44,257 nt of DNA from an uncultured Lachnospiraceae bacterium. Lineage in GTDB: Bacteria; Bacillota; Clostridia; Lachnospirales; Lachnospiraceae. The notes below the pieces were generated by a model. It saw nothing but the letters and a program-made list of their open reading frames with translations. It made no database searches and was not told the origin of the DNA. The translations under genes were made by a program, and so were the position numbers. Every line of letters starts with the position of its first letter. Position 1 is the first letter of the stretch. Shown one piece after another: positions 1-8,690 of the stretch. The stretch spans positions 1 to 44,257 of the forward strand of contig CAMEOT010000023.1 of NCBI GenBank assembly GCA_945929965.1, given 5' to 3'.

Positions 1-34
1 TCAAGGTTTTAAAGGATTTAAGAACAATAAAAAC

Positions 35-58
35 AGGTAGTTTTTGACACTACCTTTT
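35..58 (+). terminator. Short hairpin with T tract before the first gene
   Basis: GGTAGT (36-41) pairs with ACTACC (49-54) and is followed by TTTT. It lies 20 nt before the gene starting at 79. It may end an upstream gene or act as a leader attenuator. The stem is only 6 bp, so this is weak. Confidence 0.35.
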
Positions 59-78
59 GAAACTGGGAGGAACAGAGG

Positions 79-954
79 ATGAAAACGGAACATATTAAGA
101 TTTTGATTTTTGCAATAGCGATTTCTTTTGTAATGGTAGTAGCGTTTTATATTTATTTTGGCGAGGCGAAAGTAGAAAATGAAAAAGGAGATGCGGATGT
201 TATAGAAACTGTTTATAAGGAAACGGCTGTAACAGATGTGGAAGAAATACCGGAAGAGGAAGGAGCAAAGGAGGATGTAGACTGCAGAGCAGTTTATGAT
301 TCTTTTTCAAAGCTGCAGATAGAAAAAATATATACAGAGACCGTGGATGATGGGAATGGAAATCAGACAATGCAGTTTCAGACATACTATCTTTCCGATG
401 TGGATATAGCTGCTATGACAGATGCTACGTCGGATTATACGCAGGCGGTAGGGACAGAAGCTTTTGACAGTGAGAAGATTTCGGACATTTCTTTTGAGGA
501 AGCCTTTGGGTTTTCGTACAAGTCCTGCAAAGATCTGTATGAAGTGCTGGAGACGGCAAGGCTGACCATGGGTTTCGATGCAGAGTATGAAGATGCCGGC
601 CTGGATGACAATAAGAAAAATTTGCTTGGGGAGGAAAGCTATGTCTATGAAAAGGACTGCAGTATTTTGGAGCAGCTGCTTGCAAATGTAGACTACGATA
701 CTCTGATTCAGACAAAGTGTGCCTATTCGGTAGCAGAGATGGAAGGAACGAAATATCCGACTTCTTTTACAGCGGTGGTTCAGTATGTAAAGGGGAATGT
801 AACATATACAAAGACGGCATATCTGGGATTTGCAGGGGAAAATGCGGATGAACTTTTGGAGGAAGAAAATACCTGTAAGAGTAACGATGTCTGTGGAGCC
901 TGTGGGGAGACCGGAGAATGTAGTCAGGGCTGCGGTGGAAGCTGCTGTAAATAA
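79..954 (+). CDS. Membrane-anchored protein with Cys-rich C-terminus, function unknown
   Basis: 291 residues. One N-terminal hydrophobic segment (about residues 6-27) acts as a signal anchor. An acidic linker follows, then a soluble domain of about 200 residues that I do not recognise. The last 25 residues are unusually Cys-rich (CGACGE, CSQGCGGSCCK), suggesting metal binding or disulfide clustering outside the cell. GGGAGG at 65-70 supports the start at 79. The next gene follows after 12 nt and is also exported and Cys-rich, so the two probably form one operon. Inference: a surface or accessory protein of the mobile element. No enzyme motif is visible. Confidence 0.7.
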   Translation: MKTEHIKILIFAIAISFVMVVAFYIYFGEAKVENEKGDADVIETVYKETAVTDVEEIPEEEGAKEDVDCRAVYDSFSKLQIEKIYTETVDDGNGNQTMQFQTYYLSDVDIAAMTDATSDYTQAVGTEAFDSEKISDISFEEAFGFSYKSCKDLYEVLETARLTMGFDAEYEDAGLDDNKKNLLGEESYVYEKDCSILEQLLANVDYDTLIQTKCAYSVAEMEGTKYPTSFTAVVQYVKGNVTYTKTAYLGFAGENADELLEEENTCKSNDVCGACGETGECSQGCGGSCCK

Positions 955-966
955 AGGGGAAGCATT

Positions 967-2406
967 ATGAATAGCAAGAGTAAATTAAAATATATGACAG
1001 TGTTGTGCGCTTTTTTAGCAATGATACTGTTGCCATGCAAAGCTTACGCAGCCTGCCATAATGTATCCTGCGGATGCAGGGCAAATGGAATCATGTCATG
1101 CGCCGGGGCAACCTGCTGGTATACAGATTCCGATGGATGTTCCGGTCATAGCTGGTATCTGTATGATGAATATGGGGCAACCTGTACGTCGGGTGGATCA
1201 GTGGAATACCATTGCTCAATCTGTCCAGGAAGACGAATTACATCCTCCCCTCCACTGGGGCATGACTGGGGATCATGGTATTGTGTGAACAGTTCTACTC
1301 ATAAGAGAAGTTGTAGAAGATGTGGGCTGGAACAGTATGAAGGACATAATCTGTCAGGGTGGAGAGCGCATGGAGACGGTTATTATAGCAGAAGCTGTTC
1401 TGCCTGTGGATATACACAGACGAAGGGAATTTTTGTCAGTGCATCTACTTACAGCTGGACAGCAGACAATGTGAATATTACGGTAAGAGGATATGATGGA
1501 GGTGTAGGAAACAGATATATTTTACTGTATCGGGTAAACTGTATTACCGGAGTAACGACTCTTGTCGGAAACTATCAGCATGGCGGAACTTCGGGATGGA
1601 CAACAGATAGCTATACACAGACGGACGAGGGAATTTATTACTATTATGCGGTATCTACAGACAATGACTGGCACTCCATTCAGGGAAACACGGGAAGGGT
1701 ATACCTTGACCATTCGGATCCTGTGATTATAGGAGTGGAAAATACAAATACGGAATGGACAAATGTGGCTCCCAGTATTGCAGTAAGGTCAACGGACTAT
1801 TTGATGGGAACGGTGACCGTTGGCTCCGGTCTTAGAAGCGTGAAGATATACCATGATAAAGAAAATCTTGTTGCAGTCGGAAGTAATCAGGCATCTTATA
1901 CATTGAGAGAAACCGATGAGGGAGAACGAACCTTTGTGATTGAAGCCACAGACAATGTTGGGCATATTTCAAGGAGCAGTGTCACGACCAGATATGATAT
2001 TACGCCTCCGGGAATAGATGGAACAGAGATCACATTTGTAAGAGATGGTATCGTAGTGTCCGGTTATATGCAGGACAACATCATGGATCAGCACATTGAT
2101 GATGAAATCGTAAGAAGCGTACACGGAGCCAATAAGAGCAGCGGTATTAAAAGTGTGATCGTGTATAAGGTATCCGGAACAAAGGAAGAAGTCATATACC
2201 TAGATACGACCTATCATCAATTTGCATCCCCGGATACACATTCCTTCTTTGATGTGTATTATGACATTAATCAGACAGAGGATGCCGTAGACTACTATCT
2301 AATCATTACAAGAGACTTTGCCGGAAATCAGACCAAGAAGAAGTTAACCAGTCAGAGGACATTACTTACCATGTTCCGCACTTCGATTGACCGAGGGGCA
2401 TATTAA
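967..2406 (+). CDS. Secreted Cys-rich protein with Ig-like domains
   Basis: 479 residues. A signal peptide (hydrophobic residues about 9-27, ending AYA) precedes a region of about 130 residues with roughly 19 Cys. Part of that region has a repeated pattern of aromatic residues, then CxxCG (SCRRCG, SCSACG), seen in surface proteins of gut clostridia. From about residue 155 the protein is beta-rich, with two or three Ig/bacterial-Ig-like units (for example SYTWTADNVNIT-like openings and 'DNVGH' loops). There is no sortase motif and no C-terminal membrane anchor. It probably acts at the cell surface, possibly in cell contact during transfer; that role is inference. A strong terminator follows directly. 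Confidence 0.7.
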   Translation: MNSKSKLKYMTVLCAFLAMILLPCKAYAACHNVSCGCRANGIMSCAGATCWYTDSDGCSGHSWYLYDEYGATCTSGGSVEYHCSICPGRRITSSPPLGHDWGSWYCVNSSTHKRSCRRCGLEQYEGHNLSGWRAHGDGYYSRSCSACGYTQTKGIFVSASTYSWTADNVNITVRGYDGGVGNRYILLYRVNCITGVTTLVGNYQHGGTSGWTTDSYTQTDEGIYYYYAVSTDNDWHSIQGNTGRVYLDHSDPVIIGVENTNTEWTNVAPSIAVRSTDYLMGTVTVGSGLRSVKIYHDKENLVAVGSNQASYTLRETDEGERTFVIEATDNVGHISRSSVTTRYDITPPGIDGTEITFVRDGIVVSGYMQDNIMDQHIDDEIVRSVHGANKSSGIKSVIVYKVSGTKEEVIYLDTTYHQFASPDTHSFFDVYYDINQTEDAVDYYLIITRDFAGNQTKKKLTSQRTLLTMFRTSIDRGAY

Positions 2407-2437
2407 AATGGAGGACAGCGAAAGATGTCCTCCATTT
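2406..2437. terminator. Bidirectional terminator between convergent genes
   Basis: A perfect 12-bp stem (2406-2417 with 2426-2437) encloses the loop GCGAAAGA. It overlaps the stop codon of the plus-strand gene and ends 1 nt before the stop of the minus-strand AbiH-like gene, so it can serve both. A-rich and T-rich ends flank the stem. Confidence 0.8.
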
Positions 2438-2438
2438 A

Positions 2439-3428
2439 TTAGAGATTATCAGGCATTAGCTTAAAAAAGGGACTAAAATTAAATATGTTTTTTCTGATGG
2501 GAATATGAATTCTTTCTAATAAATCGTCAATCGCTTCGATATTCCAAGAGAGTAGTAATTTTTGTTTAGCAGATTCTTCAATAGTCATCTTTTGAGCAAG
2601 AACCTTATAGTCGGCATAAAGATACTGATAATCATAATAGAATAAATGCGTGTTTGAACACTCTTTTAACCGAGATATAATGGCATTACGCCATGATAAA
2701 TCGGACTCACCAAGGGAAAGCCCATATGTACAAATAGTATCAGCAGAAGAAATCAGATTTTGAAAATCTTTAATTCTTTGTTTGTCGTAGCGACCGTTAA
2801 AATAAGGTTTAACAAAACTTTGACGTAGGTTGTCTGTTATAGGGTAGGAGACATTAAGCTGGGATTCGTTATCTATTCCAAATACAGGATCATCACCCAA
2901 TATACCATGGATGTGTAATACCGGAACAGAGGGAAGCCTCATGTTAGAATAAACATCTTGAAAAATCATATCGAAGATAGTTGTATAGTTAAAAGATACA
3001 ACATTTATGTGACTAATATCTCCAGCAAGGCGGTCATTCATAATATTGATAACATTATGAGTACAATCCAAGTAAAATCCTCTGAGAGAGTTATACATTT
3101 CGGAGGAAAAGCTGCTCATAAATTTATTGCTTTGTAAATATTTTTTGAATTTAAGCTCTTGTTTCGTTAAATAATCTGTTGCAAATGCAGAAAAATCGTA
3201 AACACATTCAAGAAAATCGTTTTCGTTATCGTAGTTACCAGCGTAACGAGCCATGGCTGATTCGAAATCACTCCATGTTTCAATATTAGAAGATATATCC
3301 TGTTTGAATTTTGATATGACATTGGAGGATGAATGTTCCGCAATATAACTAGGATAAATATCTTTATAAGCAGTTCTCATACCACAGTTTAGATCAAATC
3401 CATTCCCAATTAAAAAAAGTGTATTCAT
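2439..3428 (-). CDS. AbiH-family phage abortive-infection protein
   Basis: 329 residues on the minus strand. The N-terminus reads LFLIGNGFDLNCGM (residues 4-17), the hallmark of the AbiH family, with further typical elements such as VVSFNYTT and the GLSLGESDLSW stretch near residue 240. The family is known for abortive infection against phages; the nucleotide-binding-like GNGFD motif is a family trait, but the mechanism is not settled. The gene stands alone, opposite to its neighbours, and is AT-rich compared with the flanking conjugation genes. This fits a separately acquired cargo gene. The length is usual for the family. Confidence 0.85.
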   Translation of the reverse strand: MNTLFLIGNGFDLNCGMRTAYKDIYPSYIAEHSSSNVISKFKQDISSNIETWSDFESAMARYAGNYDNENDFLECVYDFSAFATDYLTKQELKFKKYLQSNKFMSSFSSEMYNSLRGFYLDCTHNVINIMNDRLAGDISHINVVSFNYTTIFDMIFQDVYSNMRLPSVPVLHIHGILGDDPVFGIDNESQLNVSYPITDNLRQSFVKPYFNGRYDKQRIKDFQNLISSADTICTYGLSLGESDLSWRNAIISRLKECSNTHLFYYDYQYLYADYKVLAQKMTIEESAKQKLLLSWNIEAIDDLLERIHIPIRKNIFNFSPFFKLMPDNL

Positions 3429-3686
3429 AATATAAAAGCCTCGATAATGAATAGTAAAGTTTACATTAAGCTATAAGCAATTATATCATGAGAGAATAAT
3501 AAATGAAATGAAACATTGGGTGAAACCATGGAATCATAGAGTTTGAAAAACTCTTATGCTATTATGGATGTAAAGATGTCATGCATATAAAAATATAGAA
3601 TAATATTGAGAGAGGAAAACAATTATAAAAATATAAATATACGGATGGAGCATATTATTTGTACCATAAATTTATAATGAAAAGAG

Positions 3687-3715
3687 AGCACTTCAAAATG
3701 GGGGGTGCTTTTTTG
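3687..3715 (+). terminator. Leader terminator upstream of the first conjugation operon
   Basis: AGCACTTC (3687-3694) pairs with GGGGTGCT (3702-3709) with two G-U pairs, and T6 follows. It sits in the 391-bp gap between the divergent abiH-like gene and the operon starting at 3820. No plus-strand gene lies upstream that would need a terminator, so it may be a transcription attenuator. The rest of the gap (3429-3819) is AT-rich with a small GAGTTT/AAACTC hairpin near 3540; no clear gene is seen. Confidence 0.6.
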
Positions 3716-3819
3716 TTGCATAAAATTAGAAATAGGATTACGAAGCAGAAACATATGTGTCCCACATATTGGATGAAGATCAGACAGATCTATCAATTCG
3801 CTGAAAGGAGAATAGAAGA

Positions 3820-4041
3820 ATGAGAAAGGTAGTAAAGAAGGTGGATCAGATGTTGATTGTGGCAAAGGGGAAGGTGCTGCAGAAGAAGCCTGCCGTAGAT
3901 CAGATCATCATTATGTTCATCATTATTGCTGTGGCAGCTGGTATTGCGGGACTTTTGTATATTTTTGGTACTAAAACTCTGCTTCCGGATTTCCAGACCA
4001 AGATCACCTCACTGATTAACCAGTGGTTTGACGGACATTAA
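3820..4041 (+). CDS. Small single-pass membrane protein, candidate Flp1-like pilin
   Basis: 73 residues: a Lys-rich N-terminus (about 24 residues), one hydrophobic helix (about 27-49), and a short amphipathic tail containing KITSLINQWF. Size and plan match Flp1-like type IVb pilins. The tail resembles the end of the truncated host Flp1 at 34,981 (KIT and IN...F pattern). AGGAG at 3805 supports the start. It is the first gene of the operon leading to VirB4 and VirD4. If it is the pilin, it would be the partner of the Tad genes at 20-26 kb. Alternatively it could be a T4SS minor membrane subunit; no GxxxxE processing site is obvious. Confidence 0.5.
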   Translation: MRKVVKKVDQMLIVAKGKVLQKKPAVDQIIIMFIIIAVAAGIAGLLYIFGTKTLLPDFQTKITSLINQWFDGH

Positions 4042-4078
4042 GAGGTTTGGCGAAAAAGAGAAGGAAGGAGCCGGATAG

Positions 4079-5059
4079 ATGAATACAGAAGAAAGACAGG
4101 CAGAAAAATTACGAAGACAACAGAATAGGATAGCTAATAAGATGCTTATTCCTGCGCCAAAGAAAACCGTACAGAGTCTAAAACTTCTTAATTTTGATCC
4201 GGCTGGTACCTTCCATTTCGTGGAAGACAGATGGATCAGAATTTATGAGGTCTATGGGAGACTGGACAAATTAAGCACAACAATGACAGCACTGCAATCA
4301 GAAATTATGGTCAGTGGAAGGTTATTGCCTGAAAAAGAGGATACGGACTGGTTTCTTACATTAACTGGATATGGTGAAACATATGATGAAGTAAGAAAAC
4401 AGTTTGCTTTGGATGAAGAGGTTCTAAAAGAAAGCGTAGGGATCCGTCCTTTAAGCGTAGATGAAGCGGTAAAGATTATCTTTTCAAGACTGCAGGGTGA
4501 TACAAAGGAATTTTCCTATGCTTCGTTTGTAAGAAGCAAAAAGAATTTATATGATGAACTATTTCCTGAAATCGCAGAATCCTATGATAGTTTCCAGATG
4601 GAAGCAAGTTATGGAACAAGCCTGTTTGTTATGAATTACCCAAAGACTGTCAAGTGGGATGTCTTTACAGACTTGCAAAAACTGGGTTGTCTCATATTTT
4701 TAACTTTCCAGATGTCAAATATGAAAGAGGAAGACAGAGAGAGCTACTTAAGAATGCTGGAAAAGCGTTACTGCAGGAATTTTCCACCGGCGGATATTGA
4801 GAACGGTATAAGTATCTCTTGCCATATGTCATTTGTCTGTGATTCCGCAGATGCAAGAGAGATCATCCAGAGTACGATTCTTTCCCTGCTTTCTAAAGAT
4901 GGATATATTGTGGCTCCGCTTTATGGAAAGCAAAGAATGGGACTGTTATCAGATATTTCACTGGGAATGGTGGAAAGCAGAGAGTTTAGAAATATTTCAC
5001 TGCCTGCTGTAGAAAAAATCTTTTGGGAGGAAAATGCGAATGATAATGACAAAGTATGA
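4079..5059 (+). CDS. ATPase-less VirB4 N-terminal-domain paralogue
   Basis: 326 residues, no Walker A or B motif. The central part aligns by eye with the N-terminal domain of the next gene's VirB4. Here RPLSVDEAVKIIFSRLQG, a FSYASFVRSKKNLYDE-type stretch and the 'MNYPKTVKWDVFTDLQKLG' segment stand against HPLSVDERLQILFNF, 'YKNIVESRQDFLNV' and 'ADYPKALESDILTSLAKV' there. It therefore appears to be a duplicated or split VirB4 N-terminal domain without a motor. It overlaps the VirB4 start by 20 nt, implying coupled translation. Likely role (inference): structural partner in the VirB4 ring at the cytoplasmic membrane. Confidence 0.65.
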   Translation: MNTEERQAEKLRRQQNRIANKMLIPAPKKTVQSLKLLNFDPAGTFHFVEDRWIRIYEVYGRLDKLSTTMTALQSEIMVSGRLLPEKEDTDWFLTLTGYGETYDEVRKQFALDEEVLKESVGIRPLSVDEAVKIIFSRLQGDTKEFSYASFVRSKKNLYDELFPEIAESYDSFQMEASYGTSLFVMNYPKTVKWDVFTDLQKLGCLIFLTFQMSNMKEEDRESYLRMLEKRYCRNFPPADIENGISISCHMSFVCDSADAREIIQSTILSLLSKDGYIVAPLYGKQRMGLLSDISLGMVESREFRNISLPAVEKIFWEENANDNDKV

Positions 5060-7532
5060 GCAGACGAAGAAATATGATGTGGCTGGAAATGTGGAAACAT
5101 TCGGATCACAGGGGATTTTCTCGATAGAAGGCGTGGAGGAGAGTGGCATCTTTGCGCTGACAGAGAATCGCTACTCCAAAACCTATGTCTTAAGTGATAT
5201 TAATTTTGCCGGAGTAACAGATATTGAGCAGAAGGAGATTATTATTGGTTTTTCCAAAGTGCTTAAGGGCATTCCCTGCCGTTTTTCATACACGATTGCA
5301 AATGAATACGTGGATGAAAAGAAGTTTTATGAAAACATCCTTTACAGAAACCGTGGTGATAGGGATGACGATTTAAGAAATTCTTATAATGCGGTCATCA
5401 GGGAGAAGCTTTCGGATGCAAGGCAGGGATTGTACCAGACCATCTATCTGACACTGACCATTACAGCGGACGATGTAAAGGATGCAAAAGCACAGTTCTT
5501 GTCTATTGAGGGAGCCATCCGGTCATCTTTTGTAGGGCTTGGAATGAATGGAATGCAGGGATCGACCATGCATCCTCTTTCTGTGGATGAAAGACTGCAG
5601 ATCCTTTTTAACTTTACACATACCGGAATCTCTAAGGGGTATCCTCTTTCCTATAAAAATATCGTAGAAAGCAGACAGGATTTTTTGAATGTTCTGGCAC
5701 CTGCAGCAATCACTTACGACAATGAGGAATTTCGGATCAATCACTGTTTTGGAAAAGTGATGTACATTGCGGATTATCCGAAGGCACTGGAAAGTGACAT
5801 ACTGACTTCGCTTGCTAAAGTCAACTGTACCAGTTATGTGACCGTGAATAATGAACTGCTTGATATCGGAGGATTTAAGCAGGAAATATCCCGGAAATAC
5901 ATGAAAGTCGGGATGAAGATTGAGGGAGAAAAGCAGAGAAATCGCAATAACAATGATTATTTAGCGGATGCTTCACAGAAACTTTTAGGGGAGAAGGATA
6001 AGTTAGATACCTTCCTTAAGAAGTTAGATGAACAGGATGACCATTATTACAATACCACCATTATGGTTCTGTTTATGGCAAACACGAAAGAAGAACTGGG
6101 AAGGATCGAGGAAAAACTTAAGAACATTGCATCTTTAAAGTCACTTACCCTGAAAAGCTGCTTTGCCATGCAAAGAGAAGGTATTAATTCTGCACTGATC
6201 TTAGGATGCCAGGAATTTAAAAGAGTGGTGAATCTCTCTTCCAGCTGTCTTGCCATGTTCATGCCGTTCAAAACACAGGAACTTAATGATGAAAATGGTG
6301 TATATTATGGGATCAATCAGTTAAGTCAGAATGCTATTTTCGGAGATAAGAAGAAATTAAAAAACAGGAACAGCATGATTCTTGGTAAATCGGGATCCGG
6401 TAAAAGTGTTTTTTCTAAATCGGAGATCTTGTCGGTATATCTGAATAACCCAAAAGATCAGATAATCATTGTCGATCCGCAGGGGGAATATCATCAGATT
6501 GTAAACCGATTACAGGAAAATGCAGCCATCATATGCTTTGATGCAAAGAAAGAAGTTTATATTAACCCTCTGGACGTAGATTTTTATGGAGTTGATTATA
6601 CCGAACTTAGAGAGATTATTTCAGAAAAGGCAGATTTCATACTGACTTTGATCTCGTCATTACTGCGAAGAAATGTGGAGGCAGAGGAACAGGGTGTTAT
6701 TGACCGTGTGGTGGAGAGAGTTTACAGTGAAAACTTTAACATGAGAAAACGCTTAAATGGGGAAATGGAGAGAGAACGAGAGTATGAAGTACCGGGATTT
6801 ATGGTTACAGAGCAGGCAGTAATCAGCACCGGGGAGAAACTTTCCAGAAAAGAACAGGTACGTGCATACTCCCCTACGTTTCAGGACATCTATCAGGGAC
6901 TTGTGGATGAGGGAACGGAACTTGCGGATCATATGGCTGCAGCAATGGATATCTTTGTAAATGGGTCATTGAATCTGTTCAACCACAGAACAAACGTGGA
7001 TATTGGGAAAAGACTCATCACCTTCAGTTTTCCGGGACTTAAGGAAAATCTTCGTGTCACCAGTATGCTCATTATGATGGAAGTACTTCGCAGTAAGCTT
7101 TCGGAGAACTCCAGGGAAGGGAAATGGACACATCTTTACATAGATGAATTTCATGAACTGTTGGGGATTGATCAGATCGCAGCCTTTGTGGTGAAACTCT
7201 GGAAAGAAATCAGAAAACTCCTGGGATGTGCCTGTGGCATATCGCAGAACATGAGTGATCTTCTAAATGAAGACAATGCCGGGAGGCTGTCAGCGATTCT
7301 TTCTAACACAGAATGCTTTGCACTATTGGCCCAGTCCTCTATTGATAAGCGTAAGCTGATGCAATTCTTGCCAAATATCAGTCCGGCTATGTTTAATTAC
7401 GTGGATAATGCAGAAAGTGGCACTGGACTTCTTAAGATGGGAAGCGTGGTAATTCCCTTTGATATCCGTATGAGTAAGGAATCGGAGATTTATGAAATCG
7501 TAAATACGGACGGAGGCAGTTATGCAGTTTAA
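5040..7532 (+). CDS. virB4: VirB4/TraE-family T4SS ATPase
   Basis: 830 residues. The N-terminal VirB4 domain is followed by a RecA-like motor with Walker A GKSGSGKS (about residues 449-456) and Walker B LYIDEFHELL (Asp about 702). It energises pilus or channel assembly and substrate transfer in conjugative type IV secretion. An ATG at 5034 lies only 3 nt from GGGAGG (5025-5030), whereas the ATG at 5040 is 9 nt away, so 5040 is preferred. It overlaps both neighbours and is the core of the operon 3820-12496. Length is normal for Gram-positive VirB4 proteins. Confidence 0.93.
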   Translation: MIMTKYEQTKKYDVAGNVETFGSQGIFSIEGVEESGIFALTENRYSKTYVLSDINFAGVTDIEQKEIIIGFSKVLKGIPCRFSYTIANEYVDEKKFYENILYRNRGDRDDDLRNSYNAVIREKLSDARQGLYQTIYLTLTITADDVKDAKAQFLSIEGAIRSSFVGLGMNGMQGSTMHPLSVDERLQILFNFTHTGISKGYPLSYKNIVESRQDFLNVLAPAAITYDNEEFRINHCFGKVMYIADYPKALESDILTSLAKVNCTSYVTVNNELLDIGGFKQEISRKYMKVGMKIEGEKQRNRNNNDYLADASQKLLGEKDKLDTFLKKLDEQDDHYYNTTIMVLFMANTKEELGRIEEKLKNIASLKSLTLKSCFAMQREGINSALILGCQEFKRVVNLSSSCLAMFMPFKTQELNDENGVYYGINQLSQNAIFGDKKKLKNRNSMILGKSGSGKSVFSKSEILSVYLNNPKDQIIIVDPQGEYHQIVNRLQENAAIICFDAKKEVYINPLDVDFYGVDYTELREIISEKADFILTLISSLLRRNVEAEEQGVIDRVVERVYSENFNMRKRLNGEMEREREYEVPGFMVTEQAVISTGEKLSRKEQVRAYSPTFQDIYQGLVDEGTELADHMAAAMDIFVNGSLNLFNHRTNVDIGKRLITFSFPGLKENLRVTSMLIMMEVLRSKLSENSREGKWTHLYIDEFHELLGIDQIAAFVVKLWKEIRKLLGCACGISQNMSDLLNEDNAGRLSAILSNTECFALLAQSSIDKRKLMQFLPNISPAMFNYVDNAESGTGLLKMGSVVIPFDIRMSKESEIYEIVNTDGGSYAV

Positions 7533-8679
7533 GGAAGGAAACCTGCAGTTTACGGAGGAACTTAAATTCACGGATAACTATGGGAGATTTTCTAAAGCGG
7601 AAATGTCTAATTTTTCAGATCCCGGAAATATGGAAAACAGGAAGCAGGATCAAAAGAATTTTGCACCAGAAAAATGCACACCCACAAAGAATGAGCAGGA
7701 TTTCAAAGAAAAAGATGCTGATATATGGATGGTAAATGAAAGAAGTGGAGAATCGTATCGGGAAGAGATTGTAGGAAAGGAACAAAGAGCGGAAGCAGAA
7801 ACTTCTGAAAAATCTAAGAGTTCGGATAAAAACACAAAAAAAGATCAGAGCAGCGAGGGAAAGGAGAAAGCTGCCAGAAAGACAATGGTGGCAAGAATGA
7901 TCCGGGCAAAGAATCTGTTTTCAGAAAACCGGGGAGAGAAAGAAACTACAGGAAATGCATTGCATGACGGGAATACCGGTCTTGTCAGGGTGGTTACGAC
8001 TTATGTGAATCCCAAAACATGGGGGAAGGTACTGGCAGCAAAACTGGTGGCTGCGCTGGCACCACATATCCTGACTGTATTTATGTATCTTATCGTGACA
8101 TTTCTTCTGATAACGATTGTGGTAGGAATGTTTTCTACGATAAGTACCGTTACCGGAAGGGTAACCGGGTTTTTAAGCCGTTATTCGGGCAGAGGACATA
8201 TTTTGTCGGAAGAAAGTCTTTCGGAGGAAGAGATAGATGAAATCGTGGAAGACAGTGGGGCAAGTGAAGAACAGGAAGCAGTGATCCGTTATGCACTTTC
8301 CAAAGTTGGATATCCATATTCACAGGAAGACCGGACCAGTGGTAGCGCATATGATTGTAGTTCTCTTGTGTATTACAGCTGGCTGTCTGCAGGAGTAGAC
8401 CTAAGCTATGGAGTAGGATATCCACCGACAGCTGCAGCAGAGGCAAGTAAACTGTATAGTTATGGAACCGCAGTATCTACCACAAAACTGGATATGAGAG
8501 ATATGGAACCGGGGGATCTTGTATTTTACGGTGGACATGACAATAAAAGATTTTTAGGAATTTACCATGTAGCGTTGTATGTGGGAAACGGTGAAGTGGT
8601 GGAAGCACTAAATGCGGATCATGGTGTGGTATATGAAACACTTCGGACAAATAATATTATTCTGGTATTAAGACCATAG
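7522..8679 (+). CDS. Membrane-anchored NlpC/P60 cell-wall hydrolase (VirB1-like)
   Basis: 385 residues. The first about 150 are charged and low-complexity, likely cytoplasmic. A hydrophobic helix at about 185-210 leads to a C-terminal NlpC/P60 domain (about 245-385) with catalytic Cys279 in YDCSS and His349 in YHVALYVG. Such enzymes cut peptidoglycan peptides and locally open the wall for the conjugation channel, as in Tn916-type ICEs. The start at 7522 has GGAGG at 7512 and overlaps virB4 by 11 nt. The long cytoplasmic N-terminus before the membrane helix is notable; known relatives often have a lysozyme-like first domain, which is absent here. Confidence 0.88.
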   Translation: MQFKEGNLQFTEELKFTDNYGRFSKAEMSNFSDPGNMENRKQDQKNFAPEKCTPTKNEQDFKEKDADIWMVNERSGESYREEIVGKEQRAEAETSEKSKSSDKNTKKDQSSEGKEKAARKTMVARMIRAKNLFSENRGEKETTGNALHDGNTGLVRVVTTYVNPKTWGKVLAAKLVAALAPHILTVFMYLIVTFLLITIVVGMFSTISTVTGRVTGFLSRYSGRGHILSEESLSEEEIDEIVEDSGASEEQEAVIRYALSKVGYPYSQEDRTSGSAYDCSSLVYYSWLSAGVDLSYGVGYPPTAAAEASKLYSYGTAVSTTKLDMRDMEPGDLVFYGGHDNKRFLGIYHVALYVGNGEVVEALNADHGVVYETLRTNNIILVLRP

Positions 8680-8690
8680 GAGGAAACAAG

